Shown one piece after another: positions 1 through 8,009 of a stretch of 64,000 nt of DNA (the stretch's first letter is position 1; each line of letters opens with the position of its first letter). Source of the stretch: JAPLJM01 sp963708515. Lineage in GTDB: Bacteria > Desulfobacterota > Syntrophia > Syntrophales > Fen-1087. Below the pieces are notes generated by a model. The model searched no databases, had not been told where the DNA came from, and worked only from the letters and a program-made list of their open reading frames with translations. Location of the stretch: positions 319,475 to 383,474 of the forward strand of contig CAVPSX010000021.1 of NCBI GenBank assembly GCA_963708515.1, written 5' to 3'. Position numbers and translations under genes: made by a program.

Positions 1-249
1 TGGACGTTGACAGAAAGTGTACGCCTGAGAGTCCTTCTGTCTTTGGCAACTTTGAAGACCAGAATTGGCGATGAGGGTACCGACCAGGACAACAGTTACG
101 GAAAATATCATGTCGTGCGCAACAGATTCACACGCTTTGTGAGCGACATCGATCAGGACGCAGATGCCGGCGGCGCCAATAAAATCTTGAAGGTGACCCT
201 GAAGAATGAAAATGGAGAAACGCAAACGGCGCTTTTTGTTTCAGATTAA
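1..249 (+). CDS. C-terminal end of a probable minor pilin-like protein (partial)
   Basis: The reading frame is open from the first base and stops at 249, so only about 82 residues of a longer protein are visible. The tail is polar (ending NGETQTALFVSD) and has no membrane segment. It carries no motif I can name. It lies about 150 bp upstream of a clear prepilin on the same strand, so a minor pilin or pilin-assembly role is inferred from context only. The TTG at base 7 need not be the true start. Confidence 0.4.
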   Translation, partial: WTLTESVRLRVLLSLATLKTRIGDEGTDQDNSYGKYHVVRNRFTRFVSDIDQDADAGGANKILKVTLKNENGETQTALFVSD

Positions 250-272
250 GAAGGATGGGGTCGTAAAATGCC

Positions 273-350
273 GTCATTCCCGCGTAGGCGGGAATCCAGA
301 GAGGGCGGAGATAATTAAAAATACTGGATTCCCGTTTTCACGGGAATGAC
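273..350. repeat. Inverted pair of ATTCCC-N-GGGAAT repeats
   Basis: Two 27-bp units, at 273-299 and 324-350, are each a small palindrome (ATTCCC...GGGAAT) and are near-perfect inverted copies of each other, so the whole block can fold into a long hairpin. The unit resembles the dRS3-type repeat known from Neisseria and similar elements in many proteobacteria. It sits between two pilin-cluster genes and could also act as a processing or termination hairpin. Confidence 0.75.
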
Positions 351-400
351 AGAGTATGGGATTTTCAGACTTCTTGCGGGGTCTTCAAGGATCATAGCTG

Positions 401-907
401 ATGAAGAGAAAAGGGCTCAATAAAAAGGGCTTTACCATGATCGAACTGGTTACGGCCATCGTAATCATCTCGATCGTCGGTGCCCTGGCCGGAACAGGGC
501 TCGTGCAAATTGCCAATGCGTACCTGCTGGCAAAAAAAAGCACCGTCGCGGCGCAACAGGCGCAGATCGCCCTGACCAGGCTGGGCAAGGAGTTAAGCGG
601 TCTTGAAACCATCTCATCGGCCACGCTGACGTCTATTACCTATAAACGCATCTATATAGGCAGCGGACCGCTGGAGCAATCGCACACCCTCACCTGGACG
701 GCTGCCGATCAGCCGCTGACGCTCGACGGCGATACGCTGATTGACAAGGTTCAAGCCTTTAGTTTAATCTACTACACCTATAACTACACGAACCGGACTT
801 TTACGGCCGGTTCCTATTCTTCAGGAACTGCCATGATCGAATTGACATTTCGACTGAAGGGGTACGGCGATATACCGCTTATCTTTGTCAAACGGGCGGC
901 CATCTGA
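401..907 (+). CDS. Prepilin with type IV N-terminal cleavage/methylation motif (GspJ/PilW-like)
   Basis: This 168-residue protein begins with a short basic leader followed by KKGFTMIELV and a hydrophobic helix (about residues 12-36), the class III signal cut by prepilin peptidase between G and F. The remaining 130 residues are a typical variable globular pilin head with beta-rich sequence. Its length fits a minor pilin or pseudopilin of a type IV pilus or type II secretion system. It is followed after 14 bp by another pilin-like gene on the same strand, so the two are probably cotranscribed. An AAGGA sequence lies upstream of the ATG. Which minor pilin class it belongs to cannot be told by eye. 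Confidence 0.8.
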   Translation: MKRKGLNKKGFTMIELVTAIVIISIVGALAGTGLVQIANAYLLAKKSTVAAQQAQIALTRLGKELSGLETISSATLTSITYKRIYIGSGPLEQSHTLTWTAADQPLTLDGDTLIDKVQAFSLIYYTYNYTNRTFTAGSYSSGTAMIELTFRLKGYGDIPLIFVKRAAI

Positions 908-921
908 ACAGGAAAGAACAA

Positions 922-2319
922 ATGAAACCATTCAACCAGAAAGGAAACGTCCTGCTCTTCGCCATTGTCGCCATGACGGCCATATCAGTCCTGGGGACGG
1001 GGATCTACTTCATGACCACCACCTCCACCTTCAGCGGCCTCGAAGCCAACGCGCAGAACAGGGCCTATCAACTGGCCGTGGCCGGCCGTGACTACGCGCT
1101 GGCGACGAATCCGGGCAATATAGCCCGATATTTCACAATGGCCAACGGAGACAAATTCTATCTGGTCATCGCCGGCGATACAGATCACCTCCACGGGCAT
1201 CGTCAACGAAGGCACGCCCTATGAGGCCAGACGGACGATCCAGATCACCAAAACCGGCTTCGGCAGCCAGGCAGACATCAGCTTCGCTCGGGATATAGCT
1301 GCCATAGGCGTTATTCAACCCGCGGGCGCTCCGAGCGACTTCATCAGCAAAACCGAAACCTCGCTGTCGCTGGGCAAGATCGGGTCGGCCTACGGGAGCC
1401 TCTTCGGCGCCGCAATCTATGGCGGCAACGCCACCGAGGGCAACTGCGTTCAAGGAAAGTGCGACTTCGGGACCGGATTCAACGCCTTTTTCGTTTTTCA
1501 GTTTGCTTCGGGTTCAACAGGAGACGGATTTACATTTGCTTTCTTCAATGGCGACAATAACACGGCAAGTTCCGTGGGGGGGTATTCGACATCGGGAGAA
1601 ATGTTGGGATACGCGGGTAATTCCTTGGACCGGGTCCTATTATCTCGATGGGCGGGGAGGCCGCGGCATTCAGCCCCCCAAGGTCGCCGTGGAATTCGAC
1701 GTCTATCAGAATCCCGACACCGGATGCTTTTCGGGTCAGAAACGACGGCAGTTTCAACCATATGGCCCTGATGTTCTGGGGGATACACACCACCAATACC
1801 CTGGCGTTGTCGTAGTCCCGGTGCACTGACGTTCGACGACAACATCCACGGCGCGGGAACGGTGGCGCCGAAGACCCTATCAATGGGTTAAGAGTCAGCG
1901 CCGGAGGAAACGCGTGCAGATATTTTAATGGTGTTACCTTATGTGATGGAAGCACATTATCCTGGCCGAGCAACTGGCTACTAAATTATCCATCCAATGT
2001 TTATGCTTTTCGCACGGAGGTGAAGAGAAACTCACGCCTGAGGCCAGCGGCAATTATCAATACCGGATCAAGGTATGGATTAAGCGATGTAGCTCCAACA
2101 GACCCACCTGCGCGTCTGACTATGCCGAGGATGCAGACTACCTGAATACACAAAAAAGGATTATACGGCCGACAATGCATACGCATTGAAAGAACCATTG
2201 AAATCAGCCCCGCCTATCATGCGAGATTCGAAAAGATGCTCTTCGGATGGACAACCGCCACAGGCGCTGCGACACAGAGTGTCAACATCAACAGGTTCAA
2301 AATGAACTTCTTGAAATAA
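922..2319 (+). pseudogene. PilX-like pilus protein with L-type lectin-like domain, frame broken several times
   Basis: The start at 922 has a good AGGAAAG ribosome site and encodes a PilX-like N-terminus: KGNVLLFAIVAMTAIS, then a hydrophobic segment with no GFTLIE motif. The frame breaks near 1175. Coding sense then continues in other frames: DGFTFAFFNGDNNT near 1520-1560, PPKVAVEFDVYQNPDT near 1676-1725, HMALMFWGIH near 1760, and a C-terminus with FEKMLFGWTTATG that ends at 2319. DGFTF and VEFDVY are hallmarks of the L-type (legume-like) lectin sandwich. Read through, the product would be about 460 residues: a pilus-associated protein with a sugar-binding-type domain. At least four shifts are needed, so it is either decayed or hit by sequence errors. 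Confidence 0.65.
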
Positions 2320-2377
2320 TTAAGCAAAAACAGGAAAAAATAGGGACAGAAACCTATTTATATGGGGAGAAAATAGT

Positions 2378-2443
2378 GGACAGCCACCTATTTTTTGTGC
2401 CGTTTTTCTTTTGAGTTCTCTTGATTGCTGGTCTTCATTTGAA
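2378..2443. repeat. Left copy of a ~66-bp direct repeat flanking the toxin-antitoxin pair
   Basis: The block from GGACAGCCACC to the TTTGAAAG region recurs at 3116-3182 in the same orientation with few differences. It includes the GGACAG...CCTATTTTTT core that also occurs as a perfect palindrome at 10604-10661. A second, less complete core (TAGGGACAG...CCTATTT) lies just upstream at about 2340. Confidence 0.75.
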
Positions 2444-2538
2444 AGGAACGAGCTTGATTAACGCGCTGAGAGTCGTAAGTGGAGATAATCTTCATTTTAT
2501 AAATAGCGGGACAGCGCCTCTGTTTCCCCCTTTTTCCA

Positions 2539-2805
2539 TTACTTATAGATATCGCCCCTGAAGCCGGCCTTGAAGATGAACAGGAGTTCTTTATCAGCTC
2601 TGAAAAGGATTCGAATCTTGCCGACCCTCAGCCTGTATTCGTGTGGATAGGGGGAGAGTGGCTTGATGTCCAGCTGATGGACGTCTCCCCTGATCAGGCA
2701 GGTGATGGCTTCTTTGATGCGAAGCCGGAACTTTGCGGGAAGACTCTGAATGAATTGGCCTGCTTTACGACTGATCTCGAATCGGCGTTCTTTATGAAAA
2801 TTCAC
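2539..2805 (-). CDS. RelE/ParE-family toxin (mRNA interferase-like)
   Basis: An 88-90 residue basic protein with the compact RelE/ParE fold pattern: an N-terminal helical part (FIQSLPAKFRLRIKEAI), a central LKPLSPYPHEYRLRVGKIRILF-like strand region and a final FKAGFRGDIYK. The arginines of the RLRVGKIRI strand match the family pattern of the mRNA- or gyrase-directed toxins. The start is taken as GTG at 2805, which overlaps the stop codon of the upstream antitoxin gene; a TTG at 2808 is the alternative. The overlap implies translational coupling. Whether the target is ribosome-bound mRNA or DNA gyrase cannot be decided from the sequence. Confidence 0.8.
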   Translation of the reverse strand: MNFHKERRFEISRKAGQFIQSLPAKFRLRIKEAITCLIRGDVHQLDIKPLSPYPHEYRLRVGKIRILFRADKELLFIFKAGFRGDIYK

Positions 2806-3014
2806 CAATTCTTGATCGCCTCCTGGAGGTTCAGCGTCTTGCCTCGTTTCAGCTCGGCATAAGCTTCCCGGCGTTCGATTTCATCTTCCGGTGAAAGGGT
2901 TTCGAGGTCCTCCTGCAGGGCACTAATTTTCGCCATGATGGATTCCCACTCTTCCAATGGCACAATGACGGCGGACCGTTTTCCGGAATCATCGGTTACG
3001 TATTTCACATTCAT
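2802..3014 (-). CDS. Phd/YefM-like antitoxin
   Basis: A 70-residue acidic protein with a short N-terminal beta part (VKYVTDDSGKRSAVIVPLEEW), typical of Phd/YefM-type DNA-binding antitoxins, followed by a charged C-terminal helix that would wrap the toxin. The ATG at 3014 is chosen because a strong GGGAGGTG ribosome site lies about 7 bases upstream; a GTG three codons earlier overlaps that site. The gene precedes and overlaps the RelE-type toxin gene, the usual order for these modules, and its product probably represses the operon. Confidence 0.8.
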   Translation of the reverse strand: MNVKYVTDDSGKRSAVIVPLEEWESIMAKISALQEDLETLSPEDEIERREAYAELKRGKTLNLQEAIKNW

Positions 3015-3115
3015 GTGATTCACCTCCCTAATAACTGAATGTGGTGGGATTATGTGTCAAGGCTGTTTTTATGTCAATTAGAAAAGCAACGTCATAATAG
3101 GGACGGCAAATAAGG

Positions 3116-3182
3116 GGACAGCCACCTATTTTTTGTGCCGTTTTTCTTTTGAGTTCTTTTGATTGCTGGTTTTCGTTTGAGC
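3116..3182. repeat. Right copy of the direct repeat flanking the toxin-antitoxin pair
   Basis: Same orientation as the copy at 2378-2443, with the shared core GGACAGCCACCTATTTTTT, then the same GTGCCG...CTTTTGAGTTCT segment. The 337-bp gap 3024-3361 holds this repeat and an AT-rich stretch before the kinase gene, with no further gene seen. Confidence 0.75.
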
Positions 3183-3361
3183 GGTGTAAGGGGCATATCC
3201 ATTTCACACTTAAGCGAAGCGTCAATCACAAAGCAAATTAACCGCTTTCAATTATAGATATTTTTGTTTATTTTATCACGCAAAAAATGTATACTAATAT
3301 CAGTTTGCAGAAGGTGGACTCCTGATCTTTGTGAACAGGACAGAAATTTTCACCGGTCAAG

Positions 3362-4307
3362 ATGACAAAGAACATTACGCTGCGCAAGCACATTGAAAAT
3401 AATGGCCTGTTCCTGATTGCCCTGATGATGGTGCTCATCTTCTGGGTGTTTGACACGCTTTCATCGGGACCATTCCTGACGCGCACGGCCATCGCCACGC
3501 TTGTCATTATTTACGGGATTTTTACCCAGGTATTGATCAATTCGCGCAAGGAGGCTCTGGAGGAAAAGGAGCGAACCCAGCAGCAACTGATTCAGACCGA
3601 GAAGCTGGCGGCTCTGGGCTCTGTGGCCGCAGGCGTGGCCCATGAAGTGAAAAATCCGCTGGCGATTATTGTTCAGGGTGTGGAATACCTGAAGAAGGCC
3701 CTGCGTGACGACGCACGGCTGTTAGATGTGGCCGAACGGATTGAAAAATCCACTATTCGGGCCGACAATATTATAAAAGCGTTGCTCGGTTTCGCCCGAC
3801 AAATTGCCATCAAGACGGAAGAAACGGATATTGCCCCGCTCATTGATGAGACTTTATTGCTGGTCGATCACCAGGTCAATCGGAAGCACATCCGGGTGGA
3901 AAAGCATTATGCGCCATGGTCTGCCGCAGGTTGTGGTGGACAGCAGCCAGATAAGACAGGTGCTGATCAACCTCTTCATGAACGCCAGCGAGGCCATGTC
4001 CGATGGGGGCGTGCTGGGCATTCGCGCGGAGCCGGCCAAGGATGAAGACGGCCAGCCCCTCGTGCAGGTTGTTGTTTCCGATACCGGGGAAGGAATTCCG
4101 GAAGACAGGCTGCAGAAGGTCTTTGATCCGTTTTTTACCACGAAGAACGCAGTGGGCAACACCGGGTTAGGGTTATCCATATCCAAAGGTATCATTGACA
4201 GACACCAGGGAACCATTGTAATAGAAAGCGAGGTCGGCCGGGGAACGCGAATAGCCATGGGCCTGCCCGCGGGCCGGATCAAAAAATCTGCCGGTTCTAA
4301 CCAATAA
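3362..4307 (+). CDS. Membrane sensor histidine kinase, frameshifted near 3920
   Basis: The N-terminus has two membrane helices (about residues 14-30 and 42-60) with a very short loop, then a coiled linker and a HisKA domain with VAAGVAHEVKNPLA, phospho-acceptor His94. The first frame runs to about 3915 and coding continues in another frame with LPQVVVDSSQIRQVLIN (N box), DTGEGIP (G1), FFTTK (F box) and GLGLSISKGI (G2). Joined, the product is about 314 residues, a complete sensor kinase without extracytoplasmic domain. It is followed 15 bp later by a response regulator gene. A paralogue with its His at the same residue number lies on the other strand at 5758-6703. One indel explains the break, so a sequencing error is possible. 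Confidence 0.8.
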
Positions 4308-4322
4308 AAGGAGGCGATGATA

Positions 4323-4723
4323 ATGGATCTATTTAAGAGCAAACCTTCTGCCGCAAAGAAAACAGTCTTGATTATCGACGACGAGGAGGATTTCTGCTAC
4401 TTCGTCAGACTCAATCTGGAGGAAACCGGACAGTATGAAGTGATCACCGCCACCAGCGGCGCCGAGGGCATCAAAAAGGCCACCAGCATCAGCCGGATAT
4501 TATTCTGCTGGATATCATCATGCCGGGTATGACCGGCACGCAGGTGGCCGAAGAATTGCTGAACAATAAATCCACCAAGAGCATTCCCATTATCTTTGTG
4601 ACCGCCATTGCCAAGAGATCGGAAGTCGGCCGCAAGGATGAAAAAATCGGGGGACGGCTGTTTATGTTCAAGCCCGTCAAGTTTGATGATCTGATTGCCG
4701 AAATCAGCTCTCAACTGAAATGA
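4323..4723 (+). CDS. Single-domain response regulator, frameshifted near 4490
   Basis: A CheY-like receiver of about 130 residues preceded by a short basic tail. The first frame gives TVLIIDDEEDF (acidic pair) and the second gives DIILLDIIMPGMTG with the phospho-acceptor Asp, FVTA (conserved Thr) and FKPV (conserved Lys). The frame change is a single base near 4490. Two ATG codons compete; the one at 4323 is better spaced from the AGGAGG site at about 4309. There is no output domain, so it would act by phosphotransfer or protein contact. It is the likely partner of the kinase just upstream. Confidence 0.8.
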
Positions 4724-4768
4724 AATATTGAACGCTTCGTCTTTATAAAACTTGAATCTGCCCGTATC

Positions 4769-5761
4769 TTAGATCTTTCCAATGACGTTGAAGATCGATT
4801 TTTCGCCTTCGATCCCTTTGAGGCTCACGTGATCGATCGTTGCGATCTTGAAGGCATCCCGGACATGAAGATACGTTTCGCGGCAAATCAGAATCTGATC
4901 CTCCATTGCAATGCGCTCCAGTCTTGACGCCAGATTGACCGGCGCTCCCAGAACGGTATATTCTTTTTTAATGGGCGATCCCAACATGCCCGCCATGGCC
5001 TCGCCCGTTCCGATTCCGATCCCGACAGGTATTTTAATGTTCCGCTCGCTGAGGCTGCGATTGATTTCGGCCATCTTTTCCCGCATTCTGACGGCACAGG
5101 AAACGGCACGGAAGGTATCGTCCGCATAAGAGACGGGCGCCCCGAAAATGGCCATGACGCCGTCGCCGATATGCTTGTCCAGCGTGCCGTTATATTCGAA
5201 AACAATCCGATCCAGGGGCAGGAAATAGTGCGTGTTCAGAATATCGGTGATTTCCTGCGGCGTCATTTTTTCCGTCATTTCCGTGAAGCCCCGAATGTCT
5301 GTAAACAACACGCTGACTCTCTGGATTCTCGGGATCAGGCCTTTATCGCTTTTCTGCAGCTCCTGGAAAACCTGCTCCGAAACAAGCTGCTTGAGCCTTT
5401 TCCTGGTCCCGAATTCCCGGATTTTCGTCCTTAACTCCTTGTTGTCAAATGGCTTTGTCAGGAAACCGTCAATGCCCATATTAACCGCGTCAATCGCGCG
5501 GTCCAGTGTCGCATAGCCCGTCAGGATGATGCGGACGATGTCCGGATTGATCCTCGCGATTTCGGCCAACGTTTCCAGGCCGTCCATTCCGGGCATCTTG
5601 AAATCCGAAATGACCACATCTATATCTTCAGGAAACATCCGGACGACTTCAATGCCTGTCGCGCCCCTCTCGGCCAACAGGACTTCATAGCCACCGCGCG
5701 TCAAAAGCTTCTGAAGCGAGATTCTAACACCCTCTTCATCATCGATGATCAGAATTTTCAT
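4769..5761 (-). CDS. Response regulator with class III adenylate/guanylate cyclase output domain
   Basis: A 330-residue protein. Residues 1-120 are a receiver with IIDDEEG, phospho-acceptor Asp53 (VVISDFKMPGMDG), Thr81 and Lys103. Residues about 145-325 are a class III cyclase domain: VLFTDIRGFT with metal Asp155, then DKHIGDGVMAIFG with the substrate-selecting Lys and second metal Asp200, and YTVLGAPVNLASRLE with the transition-state Asn/Arg pair. A Lys plus Thr pair usually reads adenine, so cAMP synthesis under kinase control is inferred. The ATG overlaps the upstream kinase stop by four bases (ATGA), and GGGGAG precedes it. Confidence 0.9.
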   Translation of the reverse strand: MKILIIDDEEGVRISLQKLLTRGGYEVLLAERGATGIEVVRMFPEDIDVVISDFKMPGMDGLETLAEIARINPDIVRIILTGYATLDRAIDAVNMGIDGFLTKPFDNKELRTKIREFGTRKRLKQLVSEQVFQELQKSDKGLIPRIQRVSVLFTDIRGFTEMTEKMTPQEITDILNTHYFLPLDRIVFEYNGTLDKHIGDGVMAIFGAPVSYADDTFRAVSCAVRMREKMAEINRSLSERNIKIPVGIGIGTGEAMAGMLGSPIKKEYTVLGAPVNLASRLERIAMEDQILICRETYLHVRDAFKIATIDHVSLKGIEGEKSIFNVIGKI

Positions 5762-6703
5762 GACTCCCCACTCCTTTTACATGGAAGTTCGATGGTAAAG
5801 GACGTTCCTTTCCCCACTTCGCTCCGAACACGAATATCCCCCCTGTGCTTCATGATGATCTGATGTGAAATATAGAGCCCCAGGCCTGTACCCTTGCCGG
5901 CTTCCTTGGTGGTAAAGAAAGGCTTAAAGATGTCCTTCACCATGTCGGCAGGGATGCCTGATCCTTCGTCACGACATTCTGCGACAACGCAATCTTTTTC
6001 ACGATCATAGGAGGTCGAAAGCGTTATTTTGCCGCCGCCATGCAGGCAATGCCTGAATCGCATTATTGATAATATTGATAAACACCTGCCCGAGATTCGC
6101 AAAATTTCCCTTGAGCATCGGAAGGGCAGGATCATATTTTTTCTCAATCGCAATATCAAGACCTTTATATTGATTATACAGAACCCGCAGGGCATCATCG
6201 ATGACGGCGTTCATATCTACGTCTTCCCGATAGGTCTGTGTCTGCCGGGACAGATCCAGTATGCTTCTGACGATTTCCTTTGTCCTGTTGATCTCCTTCA
6301 GGGAATAGGCCAGATCCTGCAGGATCTCTTCATCGAGCTCTCGCTTGCCCTGCTGTTCCTCAATTATTTCAATATTGGTTTGAATGAGACTCGAAGCGCT
6401 GGCCAGAGGGTTATTCAGCTCGTGTGCGATCCCGGCAACGAGTTGCCCGATAGCGGCCAGACTCTCCGATTGAATCAGCTGTTCTTGCGTCCTCTCCTTC
6501 TCAAGCAGCGCCGCTTTCCGCCCGTTGATGAGATATTGCGTCATCACGCCGTACACCATCACCAGCGAAACGATCAATGTCCGGGTAAAAAGCTGCTCTG
6601 ATGCAAGAGAATCGAAAACCCAGAAGATCACGACCATGGCGATGGCAATCAGAATCAGGCCATTCGCTTCAATCTGATGGCGAATAGGGATTTTCTGGCG
6701 CAT
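5758..6703 (-). CDS. Membrane sensor histidine kinase for the cyclase regulator, frameshifted near 6040
   Basis: The N-terminal frame has two membrane helices and a HisKA domain (GIAHELNNPLA, His94). It closely parallels the kinase at 3362, down to the leading ...H-x-IE-x-NGL-x-LIA pattern and identical spacing to the histidine. Coding shifts frame near 6040, where INNAIQAL continues as HGGGKITLST, followed by DEGSGIP, FFTTKEAGKGTGLGLYIS and the end of the ATPase domain. The joined product is about 313 residues. Overlap with the cyclase gene marks a cognate pair. The two kinase/regulator pairs are convergent, which suggests an inverted duplication with different outputs. Confidence 0.8.
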
Positions 6704-6895
6704 AAGGCTTTTAGAGCGAATCCGAATCCAGAGATGATGTTGAATAAGAAAACATCTTTAGTGACCATGGCTTTATTAATTGAAAAAAGGGAAGTGTCAA
6801 GAAATCACTTGCACTTGAGAGATATCTTCCAGGGACAGCATCTGCTGAAAAGGAAGGATGTTTTGGAATGACTACGGAAACGACCGGAAACGATC

Positions 6896-6925
6896 AGGAT
6901 GATCCGGTTGGCACCGGATCATCCT
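6896..6925 (-). terminator. Stem-loop after the RNA-binding protein gene
   Basis: A 12-bp perfect stem (AGGATGATCCGG and its complement) with a 6-base loop lies about 25 bp past the stop codon of the RRM gene. The minus-strand side lacks a clear U-run, so it may be a weak terminator or an mRNA-stabilising hairpin. Confidence 0.5.
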
Positions 6926-6947
6926 TTATAGAAATTTTATATTCTGC

Positions 6948-7313
6948 CTAATATCTGCTGCCGCCGCCGCTGCGACCACCACCGAATCCGCCGCCGCTGC
7001 GACCACCACCGCCACCCCTGAATCCGCCGCCGCCGCTGCGACCACCACCACCGCCGCCGCCCTCTTTCTTCGGCCGGGCTTCGTTAACGCTGATGGTATT
7101 GCCGTCGAGTGTTCCGCCATTGAACATTTCAATGGCCGCTTTTGCCCCTTCCTCCGTAGCCATTTCCACGAAACCGAAACCCCGGGATTGGCCTGAAAAT
7201 TTGTCCTTAATGACGTTTACGGTTGCGACCTCCCCTGCTTTGGCAAAATTTGCTTTCAGGTCTTCATCGGAGACACCTGTGGATAAATTACCGACATATA
7301 GATTTTTATTCAT
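6948..7313 (-). CDS. Glycine-rich RRM-type RNA-binding protein
   Basis: The 121-residue product has one RNA recognition motif (residues 2-80) with RNP2 LYVGNL and RNP1 RGFGFVEM, followed by an Arg/Gly-rich tail of GGGGR-type repeats and a final SRY. This architecture matches the cyanobacterial-type glycine-rich Rbp proteins that act as cold-induced RNA chaperones. The tail is encoded by a GCC/CCG-rich repetitive stretch (about 6958-7070). It lies directly downstream of a cold-shock protein gene in the same orientation, separated by an intrinsic terminator, so its expression may depend on readthrough. AGGAG precedes the start. Confidence 0.9.
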   Translation of the reverse strand: MNKNLYVGNLSTGVSDEDLKANFAKAGEVATVNVIKDKFSGQSRGFGFVEMATEEGAKAAIEMFNGGTLDGNTISVNEARPKKEGGGGGGGRSGGGGFRGGGGGRSGGGFGGGRSGGGSRY

Positions 7314-7344
7314 GCTCAGCTCCTTTCATAATTCTTATAAACCG

Positions 7345-7391
7345 TGATAAAAAACAAAAAAGGCACTCCGCTCAGGGTACGCCGGAGTGCC
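7345..7391 (-). terminator. Intrinsic terminator after the cold-shock gene
   Basis: Read on the minus strand, GGCACTCCGG pairs with CGGAGTGCC across a loop of about 11 bases and is followed by TTTTTTGTTTTTT. It sits about 23 bp after the csp stop codon and about 30 bp before the RRM gene start. Confidence 0.85.
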
Positions 7392-7413
7392 TCTCGCTAC
7401 TGCAGAGACTTTC

Positions 7414-7614
7414 TTACAGTACTTTCACGTTGGTCGCCGAAGGGCCCTTCTGACCCTTTTCGATGTCAAAGCTCACCCGCTGACCCTCTTGCAGGGTCTT
7501 GAAACCGGCGCTTTGAATGGCGCTGAAATGAACAAATACGTCCTTGCCCTCATCCGCTTCGATGAAGCCAAAGCCTTTTGACTCATTGAACCATTTAACT
7601 TTACCTTCTGACAT
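7414..7614 (-). CDS. Cold shock protein (CspA family)
   Basis: A 66-residue single OB-fold cold-shock domain of standard length, with RNP1 (KGFGFI) and RNP2 (VFVHF) and the usual KVKWFNESKGFG start. It binds single-stranded RNA/DNA and melts RNA structure. A GGAGG-type ribosome site lies just upstream. The gene has a long upstream region with a terminator-like hairpin (7675-7707), in keeping with leader control of csp genes. The next gene downstream is an RRM RNA-binding protein, so the locus looks like an RNA-chaperone unit. Confidence 0.95.
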   Translation of the reverse strand: MSEGKVKWFNESKGFGFIEADEGKDVFVHFSAIQSAGFKTLQEGQRVSFDIEKGQKGPSATNVKVL

Positions 7615-7674
7615 AGTCGCTTCCTCCTTTCATAAATTTTCCAAAAGTCGGATCGTCACTATGCCGGAAAGAAA

Positions 7675-7707
7675 AAACCACCAAGACTCTAAAGAATATG
7701 GTGGTTT
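7675..7707 (-). promoter_or_regulatory. Terminator-like hairpin in the csp leader
   Basis: On the minus strand AAACCACC and GGTGGTTT form a stem around a loop of about 17 bases, followed by TTTTCTTT. It lies 60 bp upstream of the csp start with no gene on that strand behind it, so it would fall inside the csp 5' leader and could attenuate or respond to temperature. The rest of 7615-8009 is AT-rich and contains no gene that I can support. Confidence 0.5.
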
Positions 7708-7797
7708 ACCTTTACGCTTCAAAATGCCTTTACCAACTTTCTCTATTTCCTCTGATCCGCCAGTCGCTGTCGACGATAATTCAGGGGACATGTGGCT

Positions 7798-7824
7798 TCT
7801 ATAACTAAAAATATAAGAAGTCAA
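7798..7824 (-). promoter_or_regulatory. Possible csp promoter
   Basis: On the minus strand a TTGACT -35-like hexamer and a TATAGA -10-like hexamer are separated by 15 bases, shorter than the optimal 17. Transcription from here would give a leader of roughly 180 bases before csp, holding the hairpin at 7675-7707. Confidence 0.3.
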
Positions 7825-8009
7825 GTCTTTTCTTGAGATATTTTATTTCCGGTCTTTCTGTTCCTGTCCACCTGAACGTTTTTGTTCCGATAAGCGGTCT
7901 ATTCTTTATTTACAAATGAAACCGGTTGAAAGATGGCATAAAATCCTATAAGAGTTAACGGCTGCCATATTCACCGGCGAAAGACCAAAATTGTTCACGG
8001 ATTAAAAGA

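Noticed and set aside
7630..7824. Small frame on the minus strand upstream of csp
   Set aside because: No ribosome site, no motif, and it spans a terminator-like hairpin; better explained as csp leader.
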